From assembly GCA_036257535.1 (NCBI GenBank), contig DATAFJ010000148.1, forward strand, positions 7,042 through 71,041: a stretch of 64,000 nt of DNA. The letters run 5' to 3'. This document shows positions 50,986-62,454 of the stretch, piece by piece. The notes under the pieces are model-generated. The model did no database searches. It worked only from the letters and a program-made list of their open reading frames with translations, and was not told where the DNA came from. How positions within the stretch are numbered: position 1 is the stretch's first letter; each line of letters begins with the position of its first letter. The stretch comes from DATAEE01 sp036257535 (GTDB lineage Bacteria; Acidobacteriota; Vicinamibacteria; Vicinamibacterales; 2-12-FULL-66-21). A program made the position numbers and the translations under genes.

Positions 50986-52386
50986 CTACTGCACGTCCTT
51001 CAGCTTGAGCGACCTCCCGATGCGTTCAAACACCGCGTCGTAGCTCGACGCCTCCTCTTCCGGGCTGATGGTGACGTAGTAGAAGAGATTCCCGTCGGCG
51101 AGAAATGTCGTGTAGACGCCGATGAGCTCCGTCTTTCCGAGCACGGACCGGTTCGCGAGCGGAACACCGAGCCCCGAGCGCTGGGCGATTCGCAGATCCT
51201 GGGGCTGGCCCGCCTGCTTCAGCTCCGGATTCCCCTTCGCAAAAGCGCTCAGCAGCGTTCGCGTCGCCTCACGCAGATCGCGAGACGACGCGCGCGCGAC
51301 GCCGAACTGGACGCCGTGCGTGAACGCAGTCTGACCGTTCACGCTTCCGTAACCGTTCTGAGGCACGAACTTGATGGCGTTGTTCGACGAGAGGCCCGTC
51401 CAGTTCGATGGCACCTCCGCTTCGAACAGCTTCCCGCCGCGGATTCGCTGGAACTGAGCCGAGGGGGCGGGCACGGGCTCGCCGATCGTGCCGACTGATT
51501 CCGCCGTTCCCCCACCGCCCGACGCGCCGGCGTCGGCGACTTCCGCCATCGATTTCGGCGTGGGCAGCGCGGCGAACGTTCCCTTCATGCGCCCGAAGTC
51601 GGCCGCCTCGGGAGGACGCGAGGCGACCTGAAGCATGGCCGCCTCCTTCGCGATGTACTGCGATCGATTGCCGGGGTCGGGATGGCTGCTCATCCACTGC
51701 GGGCTACCGGCGCCGCCCTGTTTCTGGATCGTTTGAAACATGCGTCCGAGATCGCGCGGATCGTAGCCGGCGCGCGCCATGATCTGCGAGCCGAGAAGGT
51801 CCGCCTGCTTCTCGTAGTCGCGGCTGTACTTCAGGAGCCACGTGCCCAGACCGAACTGACTTCCCTGCTGAATGACCTGTCCCCACCCGCCACCGACGAC
51901 GGCTCCTGCGACCGCGCCGGCAAGCTGCCCCCACTGAAACCCCTGCGCCTTCGTCGCGTTGGCCGTTCCATGCCGCAGAAGCACGTGGCTGAGCTCGTGA
52001 GCCATCACGCCGACCACTTCGCCTTCGGTGGCCGCGGCCTCGAACATTCCGCGGTTGACGAACATCGGTCCGCCGGGAAGGGCGAACGCGTTGATGTCCT
52101 TCACGTTGATCGGAGTGAACGAGTACTCGAAGACCGGATTATTCAGTTCCTTGGGTGCCGATTCGACGAGACGCTTGCCGAGTCGATCGAGATAGGCGGC
52201 AATGGCCGGGTCCTTGATGACGGGGTACTGCTTCAACGCCTCGGCCGCGGCCTGACGGCCGAGCTCCACGTCCTGCTCGGGCGTGTAGTTGTTCTTGGGC
52301 ACCTTGATAGGCGTTTGCGCCGCTAGCTGCGCCGCGAGGAGGGAGGCGATCAACCAGACCACGCGAGCGGTTCGACCAATACCCAT
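50986..52386 (-). CDS. M48-family periplasmic metalloprotease (BepA-like)
   Basis: 466 residues, signal peptide ending near LAAQ. Zinc site: VMAHELSHVLLRHG, with the third ligand in KYSRDYEKQADLLGSQIMARAGYDP. The N-terminal part has the M48 start pattern (TPEQDVELGRQAAAEALKQYPVI). A large C-terminal domain (about 270-466) is not the TPR of BepA but an alpha/beta region of unknown role (GYGSVNGQTAFTHGVQFG). Likely cleaves misfolded outer-membrane proteins. The LolCD pair follows downstream on the same side, so the neighbourhood concerns envelope biogenesis. Start ATG 52386. Confidence 0.88.
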   Translation of the reverse strand: MGIGRTARVVWLIASLLAAQLAAQTPIKVPKNNYTPEQDVELGRQAAAEALKQYPVIKDPAIAAYLDRLGKRLVESAPKELNNPVFEYSFTPINVKDINAFALPGGPMFVNRGMFEAAATEGEVVGVMAHELSHVLLRHGTANATKAQGFQWGQLAGAVAGAVVGGGWGQVIQQGSQFGLGTWLLKYSRDYEKQADLLGSQIMARAGYDPRDLGRMFQTIQKQGGAGSPQWMSSHPDPGNRSQYIAKEAAMLQVASRPPEAADFGRMKGTFAALPTPKSMAEVADAGASGGGGTAESVGTIGEPVPAPSAQFQRIRGGKLFEAEVPSNWTGLSSNNAIKFVPQNGYGSVNGQTAFTHGVQFGVARASSRDLREATRTLLSAFAKGNPELKQAGQPQDLRIAQRSGLGVPLANRSVLGKTELIGVYTTFLADGNLFYYVTISPEEEASSYDAVFERIGRSLKLKDVQ

Positions 52387-52405
52387 TGGAGGACGCTCCG
52401 ACAGC

Positions 52406-53082
<677 letters not shown>

Positions 53083-53083
<1 letters not shown>

Positions 53084-54309
53084 TACGAGTATCTGAGCGC
53101 CTGCGCCGGATCGAGGCGTGCGGCGTGGCCCGACGGATAGATCGTCGCCGCGAAGCAGATCACGATTGCCGACACGACGACCACCGTGAAATCGAACGGC
53201 TCGATCCTGAATGGGACATGGGAGATCTGATAAACGTCCATCGGAAGCCGAACCAGCCGGTAGCGATCCGCGAGGTAGGACAGGCCGAGGCCGCCCGCGG
53301 CGCCCACGGCCGTGCCGATGAGGCCGATGACCAGCCCCTGGAGCATGAAAATCTTCCGCACGCTCGCCGCCGAGCTCCCCATCGTCTTCAGGATCGCGAT
53401 GTCGCGGTTCTTCTCCATGACGAGGAGGACGAGCGACGCCACGATGTTGAGCGCGGCCACCATGACGATGAGCCCGATCGTGATCGAGATGGCCATCTTC
53501 TCGAGCCACAGCGCCGAGAAGAGCGACTGGTTCATGTCGCTCCAGTCCTGGGCCGTGTAGATGCCGCCGAGCCGCTCCGGGATCGACTCGGCGATGGCCG
53601 GCGCGCGATAAATGTCACGGACACGCAGCTGGATGTAGTCCGGCCGCTCCCGGCCGAGCAGGCGTTCCGCCACTGGAAGGCTGATGAAGCCGTACGACGA
53701 GTCGAACTCGTACAGCCCGAGCTTGAAGATCCCGACGACGCGCAGCACCCTCGCGCGGGGGAGCATGCCCATCGGCGTCAGCGTCTCGGCCGACGTCAGA
53801 ACCTGAACCTGATCGCCGACGAACGCTCCGATCCGATCGGAGAGATCCTTCCCGATGATGATCCCGTCGCTCTTGCCTTCGACGGGCGCCAGGTCTGAAA
53901 TGCGGCCCGAAACCATCGCACGTGGAAGGTCCGTCACCTTCGCCTCGACGTCGGGGTCGATGCCCTTGAGCGTCACGAACGCGCGCTCGACGCTCGAGTC
54001 GATCAGGCCTCCACCGAGAATCATCGGCGCCGCGCCCACCACGCCGTCGATCGACTCGAGCTTGCGGATCTCTTCGTGGTAGTCGGATAGACCGCCCGCT
54101 TTCGCGACGTACACGTGCGGTGTCGATCCGAGAATTCGATCGCGCATCTCGGACTGGAGGCCGTTCATGAGCGCCAGTGCAACGATGAGCGCCATCACGC
54201 CGACGGCCACGCCGAGCGTCGACACGAACGAGATCAGCGAAATGAACGCCTGCTTCCGCCGCGCGAGCAGATACCGCAGCGCGACGAAGAGCTCGAAGGG
54301 TAGATCCAT
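53083..54309 (-). CDS. lolC: Lipoprotein-releasing permease (LolC/LolE-like)
   Basis: 408 residues: an N-terminal helix (KQAFISLISFVSTLGVAVGVMALIVALALMNGL), a large periplasmic domain (about 50-270), and three C-terminal helices (ITIGLIVMVAALNIVASLVLLVMEKNRDIAILKTMG, LQGLVIGLIGTAVGAAGGLGLSYL, VVVVSAIVICFAATIYP). The LolC/E motif GFVSTLGVAVG-like start and KNRDIAILKTMGSS are clear. Only one permease gene is present, as in LolCDE systems with a single hybrid LolF. The ATG is 3 bp from the GAATACA heptad array that fills the gap to lysS. Confidence 0.9.
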
Positions 54310-54312
54310 GAA

Positions 54313-54347
54313 GAATACAGAATTTAGAATACAGAATTCAGAATGTT
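54313..54347. repeat. Heptad tandem array, unit GAATACA, five copies
   Basis: Units on the plus strand: GAATACA, GAATTTA, GAATACA, GAATTCA, GAATGTT. It fills most of the 56-bp gap between the lysS stop and the lolC start and ends 3 bp from the lolC ATG. It is strikingly AT-rich against the GC-rich background. Confidence 0.88.
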
Positions 54348-54365
54348 ATCGATTGCCGTCAGTCT

Positions 54366-55867
<1,502 letters not shown>

Positions 55868-55868
<1 letters not shown>

Positions 55869-56296
55869 CACTTTTCGAGCTTCTTGCGAATCCCGTCCAG
55901 AACCCCGTTCACAAACCTCGGCGCGTCGTCCGTGCTGAAAGTACGGGCGAGCTCGACCGCCTCGTTGATCACCACCTTGGGCGGCGTCGCCGGGGCGCGT
56001 AGGAATTCGTGAACGGCCAGCCGGAGGATCAGCCTGTCGACGACAGCCATTCGATCGAGCCGCCAGTTGTCGGCGGTCGACGCGATGATCGGATCCGCCT
56101 CCGATGCGCCTTCGGCGGCGCCGCGCGCCAGGCTCTCGGCAAAGGCGCGCGACTCATCCGACATCGGCCCGCTCTCGCCGACCCGCCAGAACGTCGCGAT
56201 CGCCTCCTCGATCGGCAGCCGTCCGACCTCCCACTGGTAGAGCATCTGGAGCGCGGCCGCGCGCGCGGCGCGGCGCTCTTCGAGGACGGAGCCCAT
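55868..56296 (-). CDS. nusB: Transcription antitermination factor NusB
   Basis: 142 residues, the normal length. All-helical RNA-binding protein that with NusE binds boxA in rRNA leaders. Typical N-terminus RRAARAAALQMLYQWEVG and C-terminus VVDRLILRLAVHEFLRAPATPPKVVINEAVELARTFSTDDAPRFVNGVLDGI. It starts 4 bp after ribH and overlaps lysS by one base. The ribH-nusB order is widely conserved in bacteria. Confidence 0.95.
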
Positions 56297-56300
56297 CGCG

Positions 56301-56777
56301 CTATCCGACGGCGCGGAAGAGGCGCGCCATCTCGATCGCGGCGCACGCCGCTTCAAATCCTTTGTTCGCGGAACCCTCGCCCGCCCGTTCGAGCGCTTCC
56401 TCGACTGTATTCGTCGTGAGCACTCCGAACGTGATCGGAACGCCCGTGTCGCCCGCCGCGTCCGTGAGGCCGTGCGCGACGGCCGACGCGATGTACTCGA
56501 AATGCGGCGTGGCCCCACGTATGAGGCACCCGAGGCACACGACCGCGTCGACTTTCCCCACTTCCGCCACGCGCCTCGCGGCCTGCGGAATCTCGAACGA
56601 GCCCGGAACCTCGTGCACGACGATGTCGTCGCGCGACGCCCCAGCGGCCACGAGCGCCTCGATCGCCGCGTCCCGGAGCCGCGTCGTGACGAAATCATTG
56701 AATCTCGAGACGACGAGGGCGAAACGCAGGCCGTCGGCTTTGAGATCCGAGGCTGGTTGAGGCGAGCCCTGTCGCAC
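56301..56777 (-). CDS. ribH: 6,7-dimethyl-8-ribityllumazine synthase
   Basis: 158 residues. Condenses the ribityl pyrimidine and dihydroxybutanone phosphate in riboflavin synthesis. Key regions: RFALVVSRFNDFVTTRLRDAAIEAL, VHEVPGSFEIPQAARRVAE, the catalytic histidine in LIRGATPHFEYIASAVAHGL, and GVPITFGVLTTNTVEEALERAG. The GTG start at 56777 overlaps the enoyl-CoA hydratase stop by one base (TAGTG). Confidence 0.95.
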   Translation of the reverse strand: MRQGSPQPASDLKADGLRFALVVSRFNDFVTTRLRDAAIEALVAAGASRDDIVVHEVPGSFEIPQAARRVAEVGKVDAVVCLGCLIRGATPHFEYIASAVAHGLTDAAGDTGVPITFGVLTTNTVEEALERAGEGSANKGFEAACAAIEMARLFRAVG

Positions 56778-57559
56778 TAGCGGCCCTTGAACTGCGCCTT
56801 GCGCTTTTCGAGAAAGGCTTTCGTGCCTTCGCGCATGTCGTCGGTCGTAGACACGAGACCGAACAGCGTCGCTTCGTAGAGCTGAGCCTCGGCCATCGGC
56901 ATCTCGAGGCCGCGGTGGACCGCGTCAATGATGTACCGCGCGGCGACCGGCGCTTTTTCCGCCAGCGTCCGGGCGAGCGATTTCGCCGCCTCGGAAAGCT
57001 GCGCCGCCGGAACGACACGGTTCACGAGCCCGATGCGGTATGCCTCGTCCGCCGTAATTGCATCGCCGGTCAGGAGCAGCTCGAGCGCCCGTCCCTTGCC
57101 GACCAGGCGCGCGAGACGCTGGGATCCAGCGTATCCGGGCATGAGACCGAGATTGATCTCCGGCTGGCCGATCCTGGCGGTATCGGCCGCGATACGGATC
57201 GTACAGGCCATCGCGAGCTCGCACCCGCCGCCAAGCGCGACGCCGTTAATCGCGGCGATCACTGGCTTGCCCATCGTCTCCAGCAGATCCAGAACGTGCT
57301 GACCGCGGTGGGCGTGCTCCCGTCCGCCGACGGGCGTCTGCACGGCCAGCTCGTTGATGTCGGCGCCCGCGATGAAGGCCTTGTCGCCCGCGCCGGTCAC
57401 GATCACCGCCCGCACCGCATCGTCGTGCTTCAGCGCAAGGATCGCACGGCGCAGTTCGTCAACGGTTTCGCTGTTGAGCGCGTTTCGCTTTTCGGGTCGA
57501 TTGATGGTGACGACCGCGACCGAGGCGTCGCGTTCGAGGATGAGATGCTGATACGTCAT
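56777..57559 (-). CDS. Enoyl-CoA hydratase
   Basis: 260 residues of the crotonase family. Oxyanion-hole and catalytic regions: KAFIAGADINELA, INGVALGGGCELAMACTIRIAA with the first catalytic Glu position, and GQPEINLGLMPGYAGSQRLARLVG with the second. It hydrates 2-enoyl-CoA to 3-hydroxyacyl-CoA in fatty acid or branched-chain amino acid breakdown. The ATG overlaps the stop of the small membrane gene by 4 bp and its stop overlaps ribH by one base. It sits unusually within a housekeeping operon. Confidence 0.92.
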   Translation of the reverse strand: MTYQHLILERDASVAVVTINRPEKRNALNSETVDELRRAILALKHDDAVRAVIVTGAGDKAFIAGADINELAVQTPVGGREHAHRGQHVLDLLETMGKPVIAAINGVALGGGCELAMACTIRIAADTARIGQPEINLGLMPGYAGSQRLARLVGKGRALELLLTGDAITADEAYRIGLVNRVVPAAQLSEAAKSLARTLAEKAPVAARYIIDAVHRGLEMPMAEAQLYEATLFGLVSTTDDMREGTKAFLEKRKAQFKGR

Positions 57560-57726
57560 AACGGAAGCGGATACATCAACCAGCCGATGAGGAGCGCCGC
57601 ACCGACGAAGCCGCCAAAGAAGAGGCCGCCCGTACGGAGCTGTTCGCGCGGGTCGTCGCGCATCAGGACGGCGAACACGACCGACACGAGAAACGCGAAG
57701 AGCACGAGCAGCAGAACGTGGCTCAT
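57556..57726 (-). CDS. Small two-helix membrane protein (56 residues)
   Basis: A short gene. From ATG 57726 the product has two hydrophobic helices (SHVLLLVLFAFLVSVVFAVL and GGLFFGGFVGAALLIGWLMY) joined by a charged loop MRDDPREQLRT. Its stop overlaps the enoyl-CoA hydratase start (ATGA), and it begins 21 bp after the DUF6677 gene, so it belongs to the same operon. The family is unknown to me; small double-spanning proteins of this type often accompany DUF6677 and lysS genes, but I cannot verify this here. Confidence 0.72.
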   Translation of the reverse strand: MSHVLLLVLFAFLVSVVFAVLMRDDPREQLRTGGLFFGGFVGAALLIGWLMYPLPL

Positions 57727-57747
57727 GCGCCGCCCTCGCGGCGGAGG

Positions 57748-58155
57748 CTACTTGCGGCCGAGGGCAATGTCATAGGCATCGAGAATGACCAGAAAGTTCA
57801 GGAGGCCGGCCACGATGAGAAATGCGTTGCCGTACTCATACGTGGCGGCGATGATACGGCCGGCGCCCAGCCCGGCGGCCTTCGCGATGACGTACGGGAC
57901 GCCAAGTCCTGCGTCGGCCACGGCCGCGAGCGCCACGAGCGGTTGAGACGGCTCGAACGGAAACAGCCGTCCCTCGAGCCACAAACCAATCGCAAACATG
58001 AGCGTGAGGGCGAAAAAGAAAATCAGGCCCTTCTGACGCCGGCCGAGCCAGAAATGCGCGGCTCCGGGCACGGCCCACGCCGCGATCGCCAGCAGCGCGA
58101 CACCGGGCCCCTCGCGAGGCCTGGCCTTCTCTACCGTCGTCGCGCGTCCGTTCAT
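57748..58155 (-). CDS. DUF6677-like membrane protein
   Basis: 135 residues with three to four helices: LLAIAAWAVPGAAHFWLGRRQKGLIFFFALTLMFAIGLWLEG, then PLVALAAVADAGLGVPYVI and AFLIVAGLLNFLVILDAYDIALGRK. The PGAAHFWLGRRQKG turn resembles TM2-type domains. The family is common in Acidobacteriota and has no known function. It lies 5 bp after the DUF2085 gene and upstream of the small membrane gene. Confidence 0.8.
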   Translation of the reverse strand: MNGRATTVEKARPREGPGVALLAIAAWAVPGAAHFWLGRRQKGLIFFFALTLMFAIGLWLEGRLFPFEPSQPLVALAAVADAGLGVPYVIAKAAGLGAGRIIAATYEYGNAFLIVAGLLNFLVILDAYDIALGRK

Positions 58156-58160
58156 CCGAA

Positions 58161-58604
58161 CTAGTCTACCTCAGCATGCTTGACGGCCGTCGTTACGATC
58201 CATCCCGCCGCAGCTCCGATCGGCACAGCGGCGGCGGCACGAACGAAGGGCGACGGTGACGCCAGATCGAGCCATTCGACAACGAGCGTGATCGCCGTCG
58301 GCACGGCAGCAACCGCGAGTGCCAGGCGGACGCGGCGGCTCGAGCCGAGCTTCGATGTCCGCAGCGAGGCGTGTGCCGCGGCGAGAGCCAGGACAGACCC
58401 GAACGCGGCAGATGCGTACAGCCCGGTGCAGCGGGCGCATACGGGCATTGGCGCACCAGCGATCCAGAACGATCGCTCCGGACGCTGATGACAGATCGCG
58501 CTGCCGATGACGTAAGGAAGGTTCGCGCCCAAGGGCGCCGTGAGGATTGCCGCGAGCCAGAGGAGGGAAAGAACGGACAGGGCGAGCGCCGCGTGGCGAA
58601 TCAC
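58161..58604 (-). CDS. DUF2085-family membrane protein
   Basis: 147 residues, three helices, with the family cysteines and histidine in SAICHQRPERSFWIAGAPMPVCARCTGLY (C, H and CxRC), likely a metal or heme site facing the periplasm. Function unknown. The start is GTG 58604, with TACTGT 6 nt upstream as a possible -10 element for a leaderless transcript covering the DUF2085-DUF6677-small protein-hydratase-ribH-nusB-lysS operon. Confidence 0.85.
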   Translation of the reverse strand: MIRHAALALSVLSLLWLAAILTAPLGANLPYVIGSAICHQRPERSFWIAGAPMPVCARCTGLYASAAFGSVLALAAAHASLRTSKLGSSRRVRLALAVAAVPTAITLVVEWLDLASPSPFVRAAAAVPIGAAAGWIVTTAVKHAEVD

Positions 58605-58631
58605 CCCATCACAGTAACAGCAGTGGCGTCC

Positions 58632-59606
58632 TTACCGGACGATCGAAGAGGCGGCGCGGAGCACGTCGGCGAAGTAACCGAGCCGGGTACGGGGCCGCGC
58701 ATCAGGCCGTGAAAGGACCTGAACGACGACGCGTCGGAACCGGCCGTCCGTGCGGCCATTTTTCGGCGCGTACGCCATCGAGTACTGAGCGCCGATGTCG
58801 GCCGCGATGCGGCCGTAGACACCCGCGAGATCCTGAATCTTCTCCGGAAAGAACGACAAGCCGCCCGTATCCTGCGCCAGCGTCTTCATGGAGAAGTCCG
58901 ACTGCGAAAAGTACCGGCGCCCGTTGTGGTTCTGCCGCGCCAGCCGTGACTGCAGCGCAATCGTGTAGATGCTGACGCCGCTGCGGCGAGCCTGGTTCAG
59001 CACCTCGTCGAACGTCATGAGGCTGGCCGTGTCCTCGCCATCCGAGAACACCGCGATTGCCTGGCGGCGCACCTCCCCTGCCTGCTTCACCGAGCGGCCG
59101 AACTCCCGGAGCGCGACGTAAAGGGCGTTGTTCAGAGCGGTAGCGCCGGACGGGTGGGTCGTGCCAATCGCCGCCTCGAGATGCTGAATCTCGCCCGTCA
59201 GCGGTTGAAGCACCTTGGTCGTGTCGTTGAACGCCACGATCGCCGCGCGATCGCCAGAGCGGAGCGTTCGAATGAAACCAAGCGCAGCCTCGCGCGCGAC
59301 TGACATCTTGTCGGCCATGCTCGAGCTCGAATCGACGAGCAGGATCAGGTCGATTGGAATCTCGCTCGCTGCAAAGAAGGAGACCTCCTGCTTGACCCCA
59401 TCTTCGTAGACGGCGAAGTCGTTGGCCGCCAGCCCCGCGACGTAGTTCTGCCGGGGGTCCGTAACCGTAACGTTGAGGGCAACCAGCTCGGTGCCGCTCT
59501 TGAAGATTGGCTGAGATTCGACTTGCGCGGGCGGCGTTTGCGCGGCGGCTGGCCCGAGAGCGCTCGCGGCGACGACGACAAGACCAACAACGGCGAGGCG
59601 TTTCAT
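58632..59606 (-). CDS. Secreted VWA-domain protein (acidobacterial VWFA-related type)
   Basis: 324 residues, signal peptide ending near GPAAAQ. The N-terminal beta segment ALNVTVTDPRQNYVAGLAANDFAVYEDGVKQEVSFF is typical of the TIGR03436-like family; the VWA domain has the metal site DSSSSM (DxSxS), a threonine in PSGATALNNAL and the aspartate in VFSDGEDTAS. Likely a metal-dependent binding module at the cell envelope. GGAGGGGG precedes the ATG. A 20-bp palindrome lies about 50 bp upstream. Confidence 0.88.
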   Translation of the reverse strand: MKRLAVVGLVVVAASALGPAAAQTPPAQVESQPIFKSGTELVALNVTVTDPRQNYVAGLAANDFAVYEDGVKQEVSFFAASEIPIDLILLVDSSSSMADKMSVAREAALGFIRTLRSGDRAAIVAFNDTTKVLQPLTGEIQHLEAAIGTTHPSGATALNNALYVALREFGRSVKQAGEVRRQAIAVFSDGEDTASLMTFDEVLNQARRSGVSIYTIALQSRLARQNHNGRRYFSQSDFSMKTLAQDTGGLSFFPEKIQDLAGVYGRIAADIGAQYSMAYAPKNGRTDGRFRRVVVQVLSRPDARPRTRLGYFADVLRAASSIVR

Positions 59607-59767
59607 GCCCCCTCCAGAACGTCGCGGTCGGTCATTCGACCTGCAGGGCGATTGTGCAAGGAACGTTCCCTGCAGCCGCGACAGATTTCACTATTGAGAA
59701 CAACGCTGGAAGGAGGCCACGCGAACGCGGGCAAGCCGGGGATTACCGGCGCTAAGGATTACAGCCG
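59607..59767. other. 161-bp gap upstream of the VWA gene with a 20-bp palindrome
   Basis: 59655-59674 reads TGCAAGGAACGTTCCCTGCA, which is a palindrome with one mismatched pair, and is nested in CTGCAGGG (59641-59648) and CCCTGCAG (59668-59675). It may be an operator for the VWA gene or a hairpin behind the PfkB kinase gene. The remainder (59690-59767) shows nothing recognisable. Confidence 0.5.
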
Positions 59768-60705
59768 TCAGGCCAGCTCGAGCGGACCGAAGTGCGTCTC
59801 ATACCGGGATTTGAATTCGTTCCACGAATAGGCATGGCTCTGTCCACCGAGATGCTCGAGCGCGTAGGCGGCCGCCACGCTGCCGAGCCGCGCGCAGGTC
59901 TCGAACCCGGTGCCGGCGGCCAGACCTTTCATGAAGCCGCCGCGATAGGCGTCCCCGACGCCCGTTGGATCGACGATGCGTTGCGGCGGGACGGCCGGCA
60001 CGTCGATCCGGCCGCCGTGAGTGAGCACACTTGCCCCCTGCGCACCTTTCGTGACGACAACCGCCTCGCGGACGGATTGAATGACGGCGCGTTCGTCGAG
60101 TCCCGTTTTCTGTCGAATGATCTCGAATTCGTAATCGTTGCAGATGACGATCGACGCGCCGACGAGACCGTCCTTGAGCGCGTCGCCGTCCATGCGCGCA
60201 ACCTGCTGACTCGGGTCGTAGATGTAGCGGATGCCCAGGACGCGGCACTCCTCGGCGTACTGCTGCATGGCTTCCGGATCGTTCGGCGCGACGATCGCGA
60301 GGTCGCAGTGGCCGGCGGTTCGGAACGACAGCTCAGCGGCGTTGGCCATCGCGCCGGTATAGAACGACGCGATCTGATTGTTGTCGCTGTCGGTGCTGCA
60401 GAAGAACGACGCGGTGAACTTGCCATCGACGTCGCGCACAAGGCTGGTGTCGACGCCAGCTGCCTCGAGCCACCGGCGATATTCCACGAAGTCCTGGCCC
60501 GCCGTCGCCATCAGGACCGGCCGCTCCCCCAGCAACGCAAGCGTGTACGCGATATTCGGCGCGCATCCGCCCCGCCGCTTGTCCATCGTGTCTACGAGAA
60601 AGCTCAGGCTGATCCGCGACAGGTGCTCCTGGAGGAACAGCTCGGTGAACTTCCCCGGGAAGGACATCAGGTAGTCGAACGCAATCGATCCGGTGACGAC
60701 GATCC

Positions 60706-60709
<4 letters not shown>
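59768..60709 (-). CDS. PfkB-family kinase, adenosine kinase-like
   Basis: 313 residues of the ribokinase fold: RIVVTGSIAFDYLMSFPG at the start, the substrate GG in RRGGCAPNIAYTLALLGERPVLMATAGQDF, and the catalytic loop DPTGVGDAYRGGFMKGL. Adenosine or another nucleoside/sugar is the probable substrate; the overlap with mtnP (4 bp, ATGA) supports a role in recycling the adenine or ribose part of methylthioadenosine. ATG 60709 is the natural start; the open frame runs further up to 61792 only as antisense/other-frame run-on through mtnP. Confidence 0.87.
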
Positions 60710-61566
<857 letters not shown>

Positions 61567-61574
61567 CACTCGTC

Positions 61575-61627
61575 CTTCGTCCTTCGTGCTTACTTCGTAC
61601 TTCGAACTTCAGACTTCGTACTTGAGC
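61575..61627. repeat. Heptad tandem array, unit GAAGTAC (minus strand), bridging metallo-beta-lactamase and mtnP genes
   Basis: Units on the plus strand: CTTCGTC, CTTCGTG, a 4-nt CTTA, then CTTCGTA, CTTCGAA, CTTCAGA, CTTCGTA, CTTGAGC. It includes the last codons and stop of the upstream gene (61609) and ends at the mtnP ribosome binding site. Same family and internal layout as the array at 39020. Confidence 0.9.
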
Positions 61628-62454
61628 ACGTGTTCTACATGTCGTTTCCCATCCCGTTCGCGTATGTATCCCGCGGCCACCTGCGGATCGTGCTCGAAGA
61701 AGATCAGGTACTCGCGCTCGATCGCCTCCGCGATGAACGCCTTCTTGAACGCAAGGGTCTCCATCGGGTAGAGGTCGTATCCCATGAGCCACGCGTTGTC
61801 GATATGCGCCGTCGTCGGAATCATGTCGGCGGCGAAGACGGCTGTGCGGCCGCGGGACTCGATCATGACCACCTGGTGGTGCATCGTGTGGCCGCCGCTC
61901 CTCCGGACCTTGACGCCAGGCATGATCGTCGCGTCGTCCTCAACGAGCTGCAGCACGCCGGCCTGCATCAGCGGAACGAAGTTCTCGGAAAGATAGCTCG
62001 CGCGGTTCCGCTCGTGGGGATGGGTCGCATCCTCCCATTCGCCTCGACGAACAACGTACTGGGCGCGCGGGAACGTGGGCCTGATGTCACCACTGCCGCC
62101 GCGAGTGGTGAAGCCTCCCGCGTGGTCGAAATGCAGGTGCGTCGCGAGCACGATATCGATATCGGCTACGCCGATTCCGGCGTCAACGAGCGAGCGCTCG
62201 AGGGATGACGACCGAGCGAGCCCATAGATGTCCGCGCTCTTGGCGTCCATCTTGTCGCCGATTCCGGCGTCGATGATCATCGTCCGCGCGCCCCGGACCA
62301 CGAGGGGATGCAGGCCCAGATTGATGCGGTTGCGCGCGTCCGCCGGCGCCCGCTTCTCCCAGAGCGGCTTCGGCACGATCCCGAACATCGCGCCGCCGTC
62401 CAGCCGGAAGTACCCGTCGCTCAGCGGGATCAGCTCGAAGTCGCCGAACTTCAT
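61609..62454 (-). CDS. Metallo-beta-lactamase-fold hydrolase (lactonase-like)
   Basis: 281 residues. The metal motif HLHFDHAGG (HxHxDH) is near residue 107, with further ligands in SGGHTMHHQVVMIE and FAADMIPTTAHID. The start FELIPLSDGYFRLDGGAMFG and the LVVRGARTMIIDAGIG strand pair are typical of the lactonase/AttM-like group. Substrate could be a lactone or thioester; position between MeaB-epimerase and mtnP gives no firm hint. The ATG overlaps the MeaB-epimerase stop by 4 bp. The last residues (KYEV) are within the heptad array. Confidence 0.87.
   Translation of the reverse strand: MKFGDFELIPLSDGYFRLDGGAMFGIVPKPLWEKRAPADARNRINLGLHPLVVRGARTMIIDAGIGDKMDAKSADIYGLARSSSLERSLVDAGIGVADIDIVLATHLHFDHAGGFTTRGGSGDIRPTFPRAQYVVRRGEWEDATHPHERNRASYLSENFVPLMQAGVLQLVEDDATIMPGVKVRRSGGHTMHHQVVMIESRGRTAVFAADMIPTTAHIDNAWLMGYDLYPMETLAFKKAFIAEAIEREYLIFFEHDPQVAAGYIRERDGKRHVEHVLKYEV

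Noticed and set aside
59655..59674. LexA (SOS) box
   Set aside because: GAAC and GTTC are directly joined without the 4-bp centre of GAAC-N4-GTTC boxes, and no SOS gene is adjacent.
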